NCBI RefSeq assembly: GCF_025854275.1
Contig: NZ_CP107567.1
Coordinates: 806,001-870,000 of the forward strand
Length of the DNA: 64,000 nt
Direction: 5' to 3'
Source: Streptomyces peucetius
GTDB taxonomy: Bacteria; Actinomycetota; Actinomycetes; Streptomycetales; Streptomycetaceae
Shown here in pieces: positions 9,108 to 16,722 of this stretch. The notes beneath the pieces are model-generated. The model ran no database searches. It was given only the letters and a program-made list of their open reading frames with translations, and was not told where the DNA came from. A program made the translations under genes and the position numbers. How positions within the stretch are numbered: position 1 is the stretch's first letter; each line of letters opens with the position of its first letter.

Positions 9108-9121
9108 AAGGAGCGCTCCTT
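9108..9121. promoter_or_regulatory. Perfect 14-bp palindrome between CNNM gene pairs
   Basis: AAGGAGCGCTCCTT is a perfect palindrome in the 143-bp gap between the two CNNM pairs. It could be an operator for the second pair or a chance match; no promoter hexamers are clear. Confidence 0.25.
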
Positions 9122-9187
9122 CGAAGGGGTGGATCACGGAAAGGGATGGTGGTGCGGCAGGGATTCCCAGGTAGGGCGACCGCAGGG

Positions 9188-10207
9188 TCACACTGTGGCC
9201 GCCGGGCCGACGAGCTCTCCGAGGACGTCCTCCATGGTGACGTAGCCCAGGACCGCGCCCGTGTCCCCGGTGACGGCCGCCAGGTGGCTGCCGTCCGTGC
9301 GCAGGGCTGTGAGCGTGTCGTCGAGCGGGGTGTCGATGCGGACGCGGGTGACCGGGTGGAGCGCGGTGCGGGGAAAGGGTTGGTCGCGGTCGGTGACGCC
9401 CAGGGTGTCCTTGATGTGGAGGTAGCCGAGGACGGCTCCGGTCGGACCGGTGACGGGGAAGCGGGAGAACTTGGCTGCGGCTGCGGCCCGTTCCAGGCCG
9501 GCGGGCGTGATGGTGTGGTCGACGCTGTGCATCCGCCGGGCGGGGACGAGGATCTCGCCGACCGGTCGGGTGCCCAGTTCCAGGGCGTCGCGCAGGCGCT
9601 CGCCGTCGGCAGGCGAGAGGAGCCCGGCCTCGCTGGAGTCCTCGACCATGCGGGCCAGCTCCCCGTCGGTGAACACCGATGCGACTTCGTCCTTCGGCTG
9701 CACCTTCAGCAGGCGCAGCAGGATGTTGGCGAAGGCGTTGATGGAGAACACGAACGGGCGCAGGGCTCGGGTCAGGGCGACGAGTGGAGGGCCGAGGAGA
9801 AGGGCGGTCTTCGCCGGGGCGGCGAGGGCGATGTTCTTGGGGACCATCTCGCCGATCAGCATGTGTGCGTAGGTGGCCGCCGTGAGCGCGATGACGAAGG
9901 CGATCGGGTGGACCATGACGTGCGGGATGTGGGCCGCTTCGAAAGCGGGCTCCAGCAGGTGGGCGATGGCGGGCTCTGCGACCGCACCGAGCACCAGCGA
10001 CGAGGCGGTGATGCCGAGCTGGGCGGTGGCCATCATCTGGGAGAGGTGCTCCAGGCCCCACAGAGTGGTCCGCGCCCGGCGGTTTCCCTGCCGGGCCGCG
10101 GGTTCGATCTGGCTTCTGCGCACGGAGATCAGGGCGAACTCGGCCGCGACGAAGAAAGCGTTGGTCAGCAGGGTCAGGGCGCCGATGAACAACTGCAGCG
10201 TGGTCAT
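9188..10207 (-). CDS. CNNM/CorC-like membrane protein, short form
   Basis: A 339-residue paralogue of the 6682-7704 protein. DUF21 membrane helices occupy residues about 1-180 (FFVAAEFALISV, TAQLGITASS, LIGEMVPKNIA) and a CBS pair occupies about 200-330, with a late VTMEDVLGELVG. It lacks the CorC/HlyC C-terminal domain. The start ATG overlaps the preceding stop (ATGA, 10204-10207), so it is co-translated with the long form. Family role: cyclin-M-like divalent cation handling at the cytoplasmic membrane. Specificity is unknown. Confidence 0.85.
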   Translation of the reverse strand: MTTLQLFIGALTLLTNAFFVAAEFALISVRRSQIEPAARQGNRRARTTLWGLEHLSQMMATAQLGITASSLVLGAVAEPAIAHLLEPAFEAAHIPHVMVHPIAFVIALTAATYAHMLIGEMVPKNIALAAPAKTALLLGPPLVALTRALRPFVFSINAFANILLRLLKVQPKDEVASVFTDGELARMVEDSSEAGLLSPADGERLRDALELGTRPVGEILVPARRMHSVDHTITPAGLERAAAAAKFSRFPVTGPTGAVLGYLHIKDTLGVTDRDQPFPRTALHPVTRVRIDTPLDDTLTALRTDGSHLAAVTGDTGAVLGYVTMEDVLGELVGPAATV

Positions 10208-11538
10208 CGGGCCTCCTGAAGGTCCTGCTGCGAGAGGCGGGCCGGTGCGGTGATCTGCACCCGGTCGGCCCGGTGGTGCTCGACGTCCAGGACGTCGAGG
10301 CGCCAGCCGGCCACCTCGACCGAGTCACCCTCGACCGGGATACGGGCCAGTCGCGTGGCGATCAGGCCGGCCACGGTCTCGTACGGGCCGGCCGGCGCGA
10401 GGAGCCCTATGCCGGCGAGCTGGTCCATCCGCACGCTGCCGTCGGCCTCCCAGGAGGCGCGACCGTCGCCGGTCGGCGGCGCGACGAGAAGGTCGGGGGT
10501 CTCCAGCGGGTCGTGCTCGTCACGTACCTCACCGACAACTTCCTCGACGATGTCCTCGACCGTGGCGACGCCTGCCGTGCCGCCGTACTCGTCGATGACG
10601 ACGGCCATCGTGCGCTCGGCCCGCATCCGCTCCAGCAGCCGATCGGCGGGCAGGCTGTCCGGCACCACCAGGGGCGCGGTCGCCAGCGACAGCACCGGCG
10701 TCGTCGCACGCTGCTCGGGAGCCAGGGCGAGGACATCACGGATGTGGACGGTGCCGACGACCTCGTCGAGGCTGTCGCGGTAGACGGGAAAGCGGGACAG
10801 GCCGGTCGCGAACGTGAGGTTGGCCGCGTCGGTGGCCGTGGCATGTGTCTCGAGCGCGATCACGTCCACGCGCGGCGTCATCACGTTCTCCGCGGTCAGC
10901 TCGCCGAGATGAAGCGTTCGGACGAACAGCTCCGCGGAGTCCTGCTCCAGCGCGCCCGCGCGAGCCGAATGCTGGGCGAGCGCCACCAGCTCCTCCGGGG
11001 TGCGGGCAAAAGCCAGTTCCTCGGCCGGCTCCAGTCCGAAGCGGCGCACGAACCGGTTCGCCGTGCTGTTCAGATGCTGGATGAACGGCCCGAACGCGGC
11101 GGTGAAGCCGCGCTGCGGACCGGCGACCACCTTGGCCACGGCCAGCGGACGTGAAATGGCCCAGTTCTTCGGCACCAGCTCACCGACCACCATCAGCACC
11201 ACCGTGGAGACGACCACCCCGAGGACGGTGGCGACGGACGAGGCCGCCGCTCCGAGTCCGACGGCTGCGAGTGGGCCGCGCAGCAGCGCGGCGAGCGAAG
11301 GCTCGGCCAGCATGCCGATCACCAGGGACGTGACGGTGATGCCGAGCTGGGCACCGGAGAGTTGAAGGGTCAGCTTGCGCACGGCCTTGAGCGCGCTGTC
11401 GGCTCCACGCTCACCCGCCTCGGCGGCACGCTCCAGATCACCGCGCTCGACGGTGGTCAGCGAGAACTCGGCCGCGACGAACAGCGCGCAGGCCAGCATG
11501 AGGGCCAGGGCCAGCAGGAGCAGCAGAAGCTCGATCAC
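10204..11538 (-). CDS. CNNM/CorC-like membrane protein, long form
   Basis: A 444-residue protein and the first gene of the four-paralogue run. It has DUF21 helices (residues about 1-185, with LFVAAEFSLTTV, GAQLGITVTS and VVGELVPKNWA), a CBS pair (about 205-340, with VMTPRVDVIAL and GVATVEDIVEEVVGE) and a CorC/HlyC domain at the C-terminus (about 360-435, YETVAGLIATRLARIP). GTG 11538 (VIELLLLL) follows GGGGGTGG. A candidate promoter overlapped by a BlaI-like dyad lies 133 bp upstream (11669-11697), which would place the CNNM run in the regulon proposed for this region. Confidence 0.87.
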   Translation of the reverse strand: MIELLLLLLALALMLACALFVAAEFSLTTVERGDLERAAEAGERGADSALKAVRKLTLQLSGAQLGITVTSLVIGMLAEPSLAALLRGPLAAVGLGAAASSVATVLGVVVSTVVLMVVGELVPKNWAISRPLAVAKVVAGPQRGFTAAFGPFIQHLNSTANRFVRRFGLEPAEELAFARTPEELVALAQHSARAGALEQDSAELFVRTLHLGELTAENVMTPRVDVIALETHATATDAANLTFATGLSRFPVYRDSLDEVVGTVHIRDVLALAPEQRATTPVLSLATAPLVVPDSLPADRLLERMRAERTMAVVIDEYGGTAGVATVEDIVEEVVGEVRDEHDPLETPDLLVAPPTGDGRASWEADGSVRMDQLAGIGLLAPAGPYETVAGLIATRLARIPVEGDSVEVAGWRLDVLDVEHHRADRVQITAPARLSQQDLQEAR

Positions 11539-11668
11539 CGTGCCACCCCCGCTCCCTCGCTCATCCGGCGTCGGCAGGTGGTGACACGGCTCGTACTGGG
11601 AGGTTCACCCATCGGGGGCCGTTGCTCCTTCTCGTGCAGGGGGTGGCAGAGGCACCGAGACACCCGGG

Positions 11669-11697
11669 CTTCTACAACCACTGTAAAGGAATGGCAA
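11669..11697 (-). promoter_or_regulatory. Promoter plus BlaI-like operator of the CNNM run
   Basis: On the minus strand TTGCCA (11692-11697) and TAGAAG (11669-11674) are separated by exactly 17 bases. The imperfect dyad TCTACA-N5-TGTAAA (11671-11687) overlaps the -10 element. The spacer is 5, against 4 at the other three sites, so this is the weakest match. Confidence 0.5.
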
Positions 11698-11828
11698 ACG
11701 AGGCGGCACGGCACGGGCCCGGACTTTTGCCGCAGCTGCCCGTTCCGTGATCTGGGCGGGGGGCTGATTCCGGACTCACCGACGAAGGCTGAGTTTCACC
11801 CCTGGCAGGGCCCGCCGACCTCTATGCT

Positions 11829-11844
11829 TCTACACGCATGTAGA
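11829..11844 (+). promoter_or_regulatory. BlaI-like operator TCTACA-N4-TGTAGA
   Basis: A perfect dyad, TCTACA CGCA TGTAGA, lies 28 bases upstream of the GTG at 11872, where it would block the promoter of the HhH and Spo0M genes. Its arms are identical to those of the dyad at 15699-15714. Confidence 0.65.
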
Positions 11845-11871
11845 TGTTGAGTCGCTCCGCAGGAGGCTGTT

Positions 11872-12090
11872 GTGACGTCGATGGATCTGACCAAGGTGCT
11901 GGACAAGGCGTGGGCGGACAAGCCGCTCGCCGATGTGCTCGGCGCGCCCGTCGCCGCGCTCAAGGGGGTGTCGGACCGGGACGGCGAGCTCCTCAAGGAG
12001 GCGTTCGGCGTCGAGACCGTGGCGGACCTCGCCGACCTCAAGTACGTCCGCTGGGCGCAGGCGCTGGCCGCGCTGGCTGCAGTGAAGTAG
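11872..12090 (+). CDS. Small helix-hairpin-helix protein
   Basis: A 72-residue protein with a helix-hairpin-helix-like core (GVSDRDGELLKEAFGVETVADLADLKYVRWAQAL), resembling the short DUF4332/HhH modules that bind DNA non-specifically. GTG 11872 has an ideal AGGAGG at 11861-11866. It is the first gene after a BlaI-like operator and is followed 75 bases later by Spo0M. Small HhH proteins of this type accompany tellurium-resistance and stress genes; no specific function can be assigned from the sequence. Confidence 0.7.
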   Translation: MTSMDLTKVLDKAWADKPLADVLGAPVAALKGVSDRDGELLKEAFGVETVADLADLKYVRWAQALAALAAVK

Positions 12091-12165
12091 TCACCGACCG
12101 TCGTCCCGGCCAGGACGGCGGAGTTACGCAGAAATCACAAGCATCTCGAAGGAGTGAACGCCACG

Positions 12166-13173
12166 ATGGTGTTCAAACGCCTGCTGGGCTCGATCGGTGT
12201 CGGTGGCCCGGCCGTGGACACGGTACTGACATCCGGAACAGTGCCGCCCGGTGGCAGCCTCACCGGCCAAGTCCATCTCAAGGGCGGCAACGCGGACTTC
12301 GACATCGAGCACATCACGCTGGAGCTGGTGGCCCGCGTGGAGGCGGAGACCGACGACGGGGAGCGCGAGGGCGTCGTCGTCTTCGAGCGGTTCCGCGTCG
12401 GGGCCGGTTTCCGCCTCTCCGAGGACGAACAGCACAGTGTGCCGTTCACGGTGGCTCTGCCGTGGGAGACCCCGATCAGCGTGCTGCACGGCCAGCCGCT
12501 CGGCATCGTCCTCGGCGTACGCACCGAGCTCGGTGTCGCCGGCGCCAGGGACAAGGGCGACCTCGACGCGCTCGCGGTGCAGCCACTGCCCATCCAGGAG
12601 GCGATTCTGGAGGCGTTCGGGCAGACCGGTTTCGGGTTCAAGTCCGCGGATCTCGAGTACGGCCGCATCGGCGGCACCGGGCAGCAACTGCCCTTCTACC
12701 AGGAGATCGAGCTCACGCCTGCTCCGCAGTACGCGCATGCCGTCAACGAGATCGAGGTGACCTTCCTCGCCACCCCCAGCGGCATGGAGGTCGTCCTGGA
12801 GGCCGACAAGCGCGGCGGGCTGTTCACAGGCGGCCACGACACGCTGACCCATTTCACCGTCAGCCACCACGGTGTCGAGCACACCGACTGGAACGCCGAA
12901 GTGGAGAACTGGGTGCGACAGCTCGTCGAACACCGTGCCTCCTACGGAACTCACTCCGCCTCCGGCCACGGCGAGGCTCATCACGGCGGCCACCACCACG
13001 ACACAGATCACGGCCACCGGTCCGGACCAGGAATGGGGACCGTCGTCGCGGCCGGCGCGGCCGGTCTTGCGGTCGGCGTCGTCGGCGGGATGGTCGCGGC
13101 CGAAGTCGTCGACGAGGTGGGCGACTTCTTCGAAGGCGACGAGGACGAGGGCGAAGAGGGTGACGAGGGCTGA
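12166..13173 (+). CDS. spo0M: Spo0M-family (SpoOM, arrestin-fold) protein with His-rich tail
   Basis: The first 240 residues match the Spo0M family, a two-lobed arrestin-like fold: start MVFKRLLGSIGVGGPAVDTVL, then a conserved GGSLTGQVHLKGG segment. Spo0M proteins influence sporulation and cell division in Bacillus and occur beside Ter genes in actinobacteria. The last 90 residues are unusual: a histidine-rich stretch (HGEAHHGGHHHDTDHGH), a hydrophobic Ala/Gly/Val segment that may be a membrane anchor, and an acidic end (EGDEDEGEEGDEG). ATG 12166 is preferred over GTG 12154 because GAAGGAG (12148-12154) is then correctly spaced. A metal-binding tail is inference. Confidence 0.8.
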   Translation: MVFKRLLGSIGVGGPAVDTVLTSGTVPPGGSLTGQVHLKGGNADFDIEHITLELVARVEAETDDGEREGVVVFERFRVGAGFRLSEDEQHSVPFTVALPWETPISVLHGQPLGIVLGVRTELGVAGARDKGDLDALAVQPLPIQEAILEAFGQTGFGFKSADLEYGRIGGTGQQLPFYQEIELTPAPQYAHAVNEIEVTFLATPSGMEVVLEADKRGGLFTGGHDTLTHFTVSHHGVEHTDWNAEVENWVRQLVEHRASYGTHSASGHGEAHHGGHHHDTDHGHRSGPGMGTVVAAGAAGLAVGVVGGMVAAEVVDEVGDFFEGDEDEGEEGDEG

Positions 13174-13186
13174 GCCGACTCCGCCC

Positions 13187-13213
13187 TTGACAGCTTCTAT
13201 ATCACTGTAGAAG
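13187..13213 (+). promoter_or_regulatory. terB promoter overlapped by BlaI-like operator
   Basis: A consensus -35 TTGACA (13187-13192) is followed by the dyad TTCTATA TCAC TGTAGAA (13195-13212). The right arm contains the likely -10 (TAGAAG, 13208-13213; spacer 15, short). Repressor binding would cover the polymerase site of the terB transcript. Confidence 0.6.
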
Positions 13214-13278
13214 AAATCGGCGGTTCCGGACCGCTCTCCCGTACGGCCCGGACCGCCCCTGACACATATGGAGTTCTC

Positions 13279-13734
13279 ATGGCCCTGTGGGACCGCGTCA
13301 AGGAATCCGCATCGACGATGCAGACCCAGCTCATGGCGAAGAAGAACGACCTGAAGAGCGGCGCCTTCCGTGACGCCTCCATGGCGATGTGCGCCCTGGT
13401 CGCCGCCGCCGACGGCACCATCGACCCGTCCGAACGGCGCCGCGTGGCCCAACTGATCGCCACGAACGAGGTGCTGCAGAACTTCCCCGCCGACGACCTC
13501 CAGCGCCGCTTCGACGACAACCTGGGCAAGCTGACCGCCGACTTCGACTTCGGCAAGGTCGGCGTCATGCAGGAGATCGCCAAGGCGAAGAAGAAGCCCG
13601 CCGAGGCGCGCGCCGTCATCCAGATCGGCATCGTCATCGGCGGCGCGGACGGCGACTTCGACAAGACCGAACAGGCCGTCGTCCGCGAGGCCTGCTACAC
13701 CCTCGACCTGCCGCCACACGAGTTCGACCTCTGA
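13279..13734 (+). CDS. terB: TerB-family tellurite resistance protein
   Basis: A 151-residue all-helical protein of the TerB family, recognised from the conserved core AFRDASMAMCALVAAADGTIDPSER and the second repeat IGIVIGGADGDFDKTEQAVV. Both repeats carry the acidic DGxxD turns thought to bind metal. TerB acts in the cytoplasm or at the membrane with TerC/TerD in tellurite, phage and envelope-stress responses. It has its own promoter and operator upstream and a hairpin terminator (13742-13770) directly downstream, so it appears to be a single-gene transcript. Confidence 0.88.
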   Translation: MALWDRVKESASTMQTQLMAKKNDLKSGAFRDASMAMCALVAAADGTIDPSERRRVAQLIATNEVLQNFPADDLQRRFDDNLGKLTADFDFGKVGVMQEIAKAKKKPAEARAVIQIGIVIGGADGDFDKTEQAVVREACYTLDLPPHEFDL

Positions 13735-13741
13735 TACCGAC

Positions 13742-13770
13742 GGCGTCGCCACGCCTTGCGTGGCGACGCC
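13742..13770 (+). terminator. Terminator hairpin after terB
   Basis: GGCGTCGCCACGC pairs with GCGTGGCGACGCC around a 3-base CTT loop, giving a 13-bp perfect stem 8 bases after the terB stop. Confidence 0.85.
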
Positions 13771-13813
13771 ACAGCGGGGCAAGAGCCCAGAAGCCAACCA
13801 GGGAAGGAGGACC

Positions 13814-14077
13814 ATGGAGATCAGCGGCATCATCAGCGCGATCGTGATCGGCATCGTCATCGGCGTACTCGGCAGGCTCGTCCTGCCGGGCAGGCAGAGG
13901 ATCGGCGTCCTGTGGACCATCGCCGTCGGTATCGTCGCGGCGTTCATCGGCACCGCTCTCGCCGCGGCCATCGGCGTCGCGGATACCAAGGGCGTCGACT
14001 GGATCGAATGGCTCATCCAGATCGCGCTCGCCGCCACGGGAGTGGCCGCACTCGAACGGTTCAAGGCCCCTCGCTGA
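13814..14077 (+). CDS. GlsB/YeaQ/YmgE-family stress membrane protein
   Basis: An 87-residue, three-helix membrane protein typical of the GlsB/YeaQ/YmgE (transglycosylase-associated) family: a first helix with IVIGIVIGVLGRLVLPGRQ, then a glycine-rich GIVAAFIGTALAAAIG and a final helix. The family is induced by envelope and acid stress; its molecular activity is not established. ATG 13814 is preceded by a strong GGAAGGAGG (13802-13810). The gene is separated from terB by a terminator. Confidence 0.85.
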   Translation: MEISGIISAIVIGIVIGVLGRLVLPGRQRIGVLWTIAVGIVAAFIGTALAAAIGVADTKGVDWIEWLIQIALAATGVAALERFKAPR

Positions 14078-14143
14078 GACCCCTGCCGACCACCCCGCCG
14101 ACAGGACTTTCATCACTCGGCGGCGGCCACGAGCAGCGCCGGG

Positions 14144-15082
14144 TCACAGAGGCGTTGCCGCCCTCAGAATGAAGAACAAGGTGACGGCCGAATTCGCCGA
14201 GGAGAGCGCCGAGGCCGTCGCACCGGCCGCCGCGCCCCATGTGGCGAGACCGACCGTGGTCGACAGCGGCGGCCACACGCGCGCCGCGGGCGCCGGCTCC
14301 AGCAGGGCCGCCACCCGGCGCGGGACGGGTCCCGCCGCCGCGAGCCCGGCGAGCGTCGCGACGGGCGCGCCGCGTGTGATCAGCCCCGCTTTGCCGATCG
14401 CGCGGGCCACGACGCGCCGGCTTCCGACCGCCGCGGCGGCCTCCTCGTCCGCCCACCGCTCGGCCGTGTACGTCACCGCGGTCCGCAAGGGCCGCAGGAA
14501 CGGGTTGACCCGCGCGGCCAGCTGCACCGCCAGCAGGAAGCGGTCATGACGGCCGACCAAATGGGCCCGCTCGTGCGCGAACAGCGCCCGGCGCTCCGAC
14601 GAGCTCAGACCGGCCAGCATCCCAGTGGTGACCACGACCCGGTCACGCTCCCGGCGCCTGCCGGGCAGTGCGTACGCGTACGGCGTGCGGTCCGGCAATA
14701 CCGCCACGGACCGCGACGGAAGTGTGGAGAGGGCCTGAGTGGCCCGGCGCCGTACGCGGTGGTGGCGCCAGGCAGCTCGGCAACACGACGCGAGCACGGC
14801 CACCAGTGCAGGGATGGCGACTTTGCCTGCAACCTCGTCGTAAGGGACCGCCTCCCGCACCTCGGGGTCGGACCAGCCGTCGGGGAGCGGGTTGCCCGGC
14901 AACTGCGCGGTGCCGACCACGACGAGCAGCGCGAGGCACAGCGTGCTGCACACGGCGAGCACGCCGGCGACCGCAGACAGCAGCCAGGTGGCGGCGCGTG
15001 GATGCAGATGGTGCTCGGCAAGGCGCGCCACCGGCCACGCGCTTAAGGGCAGTACCAGCGGAAGGAAGACGAAGACCCCCAT
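14144..15082 (-). CDS. M56-family (BlaR1/MecR1-like) membrane metallopeptidase
   Basis: The protein is about 312 residues long with N-terminal membrane helices (LPLVLPLSAWPVARLAEHH, AAVAGVLAVCSTLCLALLVVV-like segments). It has a zinc protease motif H170-E-R-A-H174 inside SSERRALFAHERAHLVGRHD, an acidic third-ligand region RWADEEAA, and C-terminal hydrophobic segments. This is the BlaR1/MecR1-type M56 architecture without a penicillin-binding sensor domain. Such proteases inactivate a partner BlaI-type repressor upon an envelope signal. ATG 15082 lies 4 bases after the stop of the BlaI gene, with GGGGAAGG in the repressor's end, so the two are one operon. The signal sensed is unknown. Confidence 0.85.
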   Translation of the reverse strand: MGVFVFLPLVLPLSAWPVARLAEHHLHPRAATWLLSAVAGVLAVCSTLCLALLVVVGTAQLPGNPLPDGWSDPEVREAVPYDEVAGKVAIPALVAVLASCCRAAWRHHRVRRRATQALSTLPSRSVAVLPDRTPYAYALPGRRRERDRVVVTTGMLAGLSSSERRALFAHERAHLVGRHDRFLLAVQLAARVNPFLRPLRTAVTYTAERWADEEAAAAVGSRRVVARAIGKAGLITRGAPVATLAGLAAAGPVPRRVAALLEPAPAARVWPPLSTTVGLATWGAAAGATASALSSANSAVTLFFILRAATPL

Positions 15083-15086
15083 GCGG

Positions 15087-15491
15087 TCAGCCTTCCCCTT
15101 CCTCGGCCGCTTGAGCCAGCAGGTCACGGAGCAGTTGCTCGTCGCCCGGGGGCAGCGCCGTCACGAAGCTCGCGAGGACCGCCTCCCGGTCCGCCTCCGC
15201 GTCCAGCACCTTCCGCATCCGCAGCGCGGCGAGCCCGGCCTCGTCGGCGTTCGGCGTCCACGCGAACGACCGGCCCGCGCGCTCACGCGAGACGGCGCCC
15301 TTCGCATGGAGCCGGGTCAGGATGGTGATGACGGTGGTGTATGCGAGATCGCCGCCGAGCCGCCCCTGCACCCACGCGGTGTTCACCGGCCCCGGCGCCT
15401 CACGCAGCGCAGCCAGCACCAGGCCCTCCAACTCGCCCTGGCCTCGCCGGCGAGATTGCTGAGGGCCGCCGCCCTGGTTCTGGCCCGTCAT
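15087..15491 (-). CDS. blaI: BlaI/MecI/CopY-family transcriptional repressor
   Basis: A 134-residue protein with the BlaI/MecI winged helix: GELEGLVLAALREAPGPVNTAWV, then the recognition region LAYTTVITILTRLHAKGAVSRERAGR, matching the family's TVxTxLxRLxxKGxVxRExxGR, followed by a C-terminal helical dimerisation region. BlaI proteins bind dyads containing TACA...TGTA, which is exactly what lies upstream of this gene (15699-15714) and at three further places in the cluster. It is co-transcribed with the M56 protease and very probably autoregulated. Confidence 0.9.
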   Translation of the reverse strand: MTGQNQGGGPQQSRRRGQGELEGLVLAALREAPGPVNTAWVQGRLGGDLAYTTVITILTRLHAKGAVSRERAGRSFAWTPNADEAGLAALRMRKVLDAEADREAVLASFVTALPPGDEQLLRDLLAQAAEEGEG

Positions 15492-15697
15492 GCCGTCTCC
15501 CTCCCGATTTCTCCGACCCGGCGCACCAGGCGCTGGAGCAGTTCATCGTACTGAGTGGTGATGCCGCCGTAGGCCCGCGTTCCCCCCGTGTTGGGCCGCT
15601 CGCCGCATGAAGCGTGAGTGTGTGACCACCGAGGGTCAGGAGCCACCTGGCCCGACCGATGAAATCCGGGCAGCCATCCGCATGGGAGCCAGGCAGA

Positions 15698-15715
15698 TTC
15701 TACAGTGATGTAGAT
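15698..15715. promoter_or_regulatory. BlaI-like operator in the divergent blaI/terD gap
   Basis: A perfect dyad TCTACA GTGA TGTAGA (15699-15714) lies between the divergently transcribed blaI-M56 operon and the terD gene. It can regulate both directions, as expected of an autoregulated BlaI-type repressor. Confidence 0.7.
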
Positions 15716-15774
15716 TTTGATCGGCTCCTTCGCGGGCCGGCGATCCGAGAACTCGTATGGGGAAGGGATTCGAG

Positions 15775-16350
15775 ATGGGTGTGAGCCTCGGCAAAGGTGG
15801 CAACGTTTCACTGAGCAAGGAGGCACCGGGACTGACCGCGGTACTGGTCGGCCTCGGCTGGGACGTACGGACGACGTCCGGCGCGGACTTCGACCTCGAC
15901 GCGAGCGCGCTGCTACTGAACGAGACCGGCAAGGTCGTCTCCGACCAGCACTTCGTCTTCTACAACAACCTGACCAGCCCCGACGGGTCGGTCGAGCACA
16001 CCGGCGACAACCTCACCGGCGAGGGCGAGGGCGACGACGAGTCCATCAAGGTGAACCTGGCCGCCGTGCCGGCCGGCGTCGCCAGGATCGTCTTCCCCGT
16101 CTCCATCCACGACGCCACCGCCCGCGGACAGAGCTTCGGACAGGTCCGCAACGCCTTCATCCGCGTCGTGAACCAGGCCGGCGGCGCCGAGCTCGCCCGC
16201 TACGACCTCTCCGAGGACGCCTCGACCGAGACCGCCATGGTCTTCGGCGAGCTCTACCGCAACGGCACGGAATGGAAGTTCCGCGCCGTCGGCCAGGGTT
16301 ACGCCTCCGGACTCGCGGGCATCGCCTCCGACTTCGGCGTCAACGTCTGA
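15775..16350 (+). CDS. terD: TerD-family protein
   Basis: A 191-residue canonical TerD domain protein starting [16 protein letters not shown]. The Ca2+-binding acidic loops are visible: [13 protein letters not shown] and [19 protein letters not shown], followed by [17 protein letters not shown] at the C-terminus. TerD proteins are cytoplasmic, bind calcium and take part in tellurite, oxidative and phage stress responses and in Streptomyces development. ATG 15775 is chosen over 15757 because it matches the family N-terminus and has GGGAAGGGA upstream. The divergent BlaI-like operator is 60 bases upstream. Confidence 0.93.
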   Translation: MGVSLGKGGNVSLSKEAPGLTAVLVGLGWDVRTTSGADFDLDASALLLNETGKVVSDQHFVFYNNLTSPDGSVEHTGDNLTGEGEGDDESIKVNLAAVPAGVARIVFPVSIHDATARGQSFGQVRNAFIRVVNQAGGAELARYDLSEDASTETAMVFGELYRNGTEWKFRAVGQGYASGLAGIASDFGVNV

Positions 16351-16418
16351 CCCGCGCCCCGGTGCGGCACAGCGCATCATCCCACCCCCCTGCGGGCACT
16401 TCGAGAAGGCGGAAACCG

Positions 16419-16679
16419 GTGTTCGGACTCAGCGAGCTCGCGATACTCCTGATCGTCATCCTCATCGTGTTCGGCGCAAAAAAGCTCCCGGACCTGGCCC
16501 GCAACGCGGGCAAGGCAGCACGCATCCTCAAGAGCGAGGCCAAAGCGATGAAGGCACCGGAGCAAGCGGCCAGCACACAGCAGCCGGCTCCCCGAATCAT
16601 CCAGGGACACCAGGTCGACCACACTGGCCCACACAGCAGCGGCGGCACCACGAGAGGCGACGGGCCCACGCGGCTCTGA
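16419..16679 (+). CDS. tatA: TatA/TatE-like twin-arginine translocase subunit
   Basis: An 86-residue protein with the TatA plan: a single N-terminal membrane helix (FGLSELAILLIVILIVFGAKK), the FG hinge, the amphipathic helix KLPDLARNAGKAARIL, and a disordered tail. TatA forms the pore of the twin-arginine translocase. GTG 16419 is preceded by GAGAAGGCGG. It lies between two terD genes on the same strand and probably shares their transcript, an unusual place for a Tat component. It is presumably an accessory paralogue of a housekeeping TatA elsewhere. Confidence 0.85.
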   Translation: MFGLSELAILLIVILIVFGAKKLPDLARNAGKAARILKSEAKAMKAPEQAASTQQPAPRIIQGHQVDHTGPHSSGGTTRGDGPTRL

Positions 16680-16722
16680 GCCGTCCGCCGCCACCACACA
16701 CCAATGAACAGCGAGGCACCTC

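Larger units (their letters stand above)
11539..11871. other. Divergent regulatory gap between CNNM run and HhH/Spo0M unit
   Basis: No gene is seen in these 333 bases. They hold two dyads of the TCTACA/TGTAGA type (11671-11688 and 11829-11844), one serving each direction, and a Shine-Dalgarno AGGAGG at 11861-11866 for the rightward gene. Confidence 0.7.

Noticed and set aside
13756..14172. An open frame overlapping the GlsB-like gene in another phase
   Set aside because: The GlsB-like reading has clear membrane helices and a strong ribosome binding site; the alternative is Arg/His-rich.
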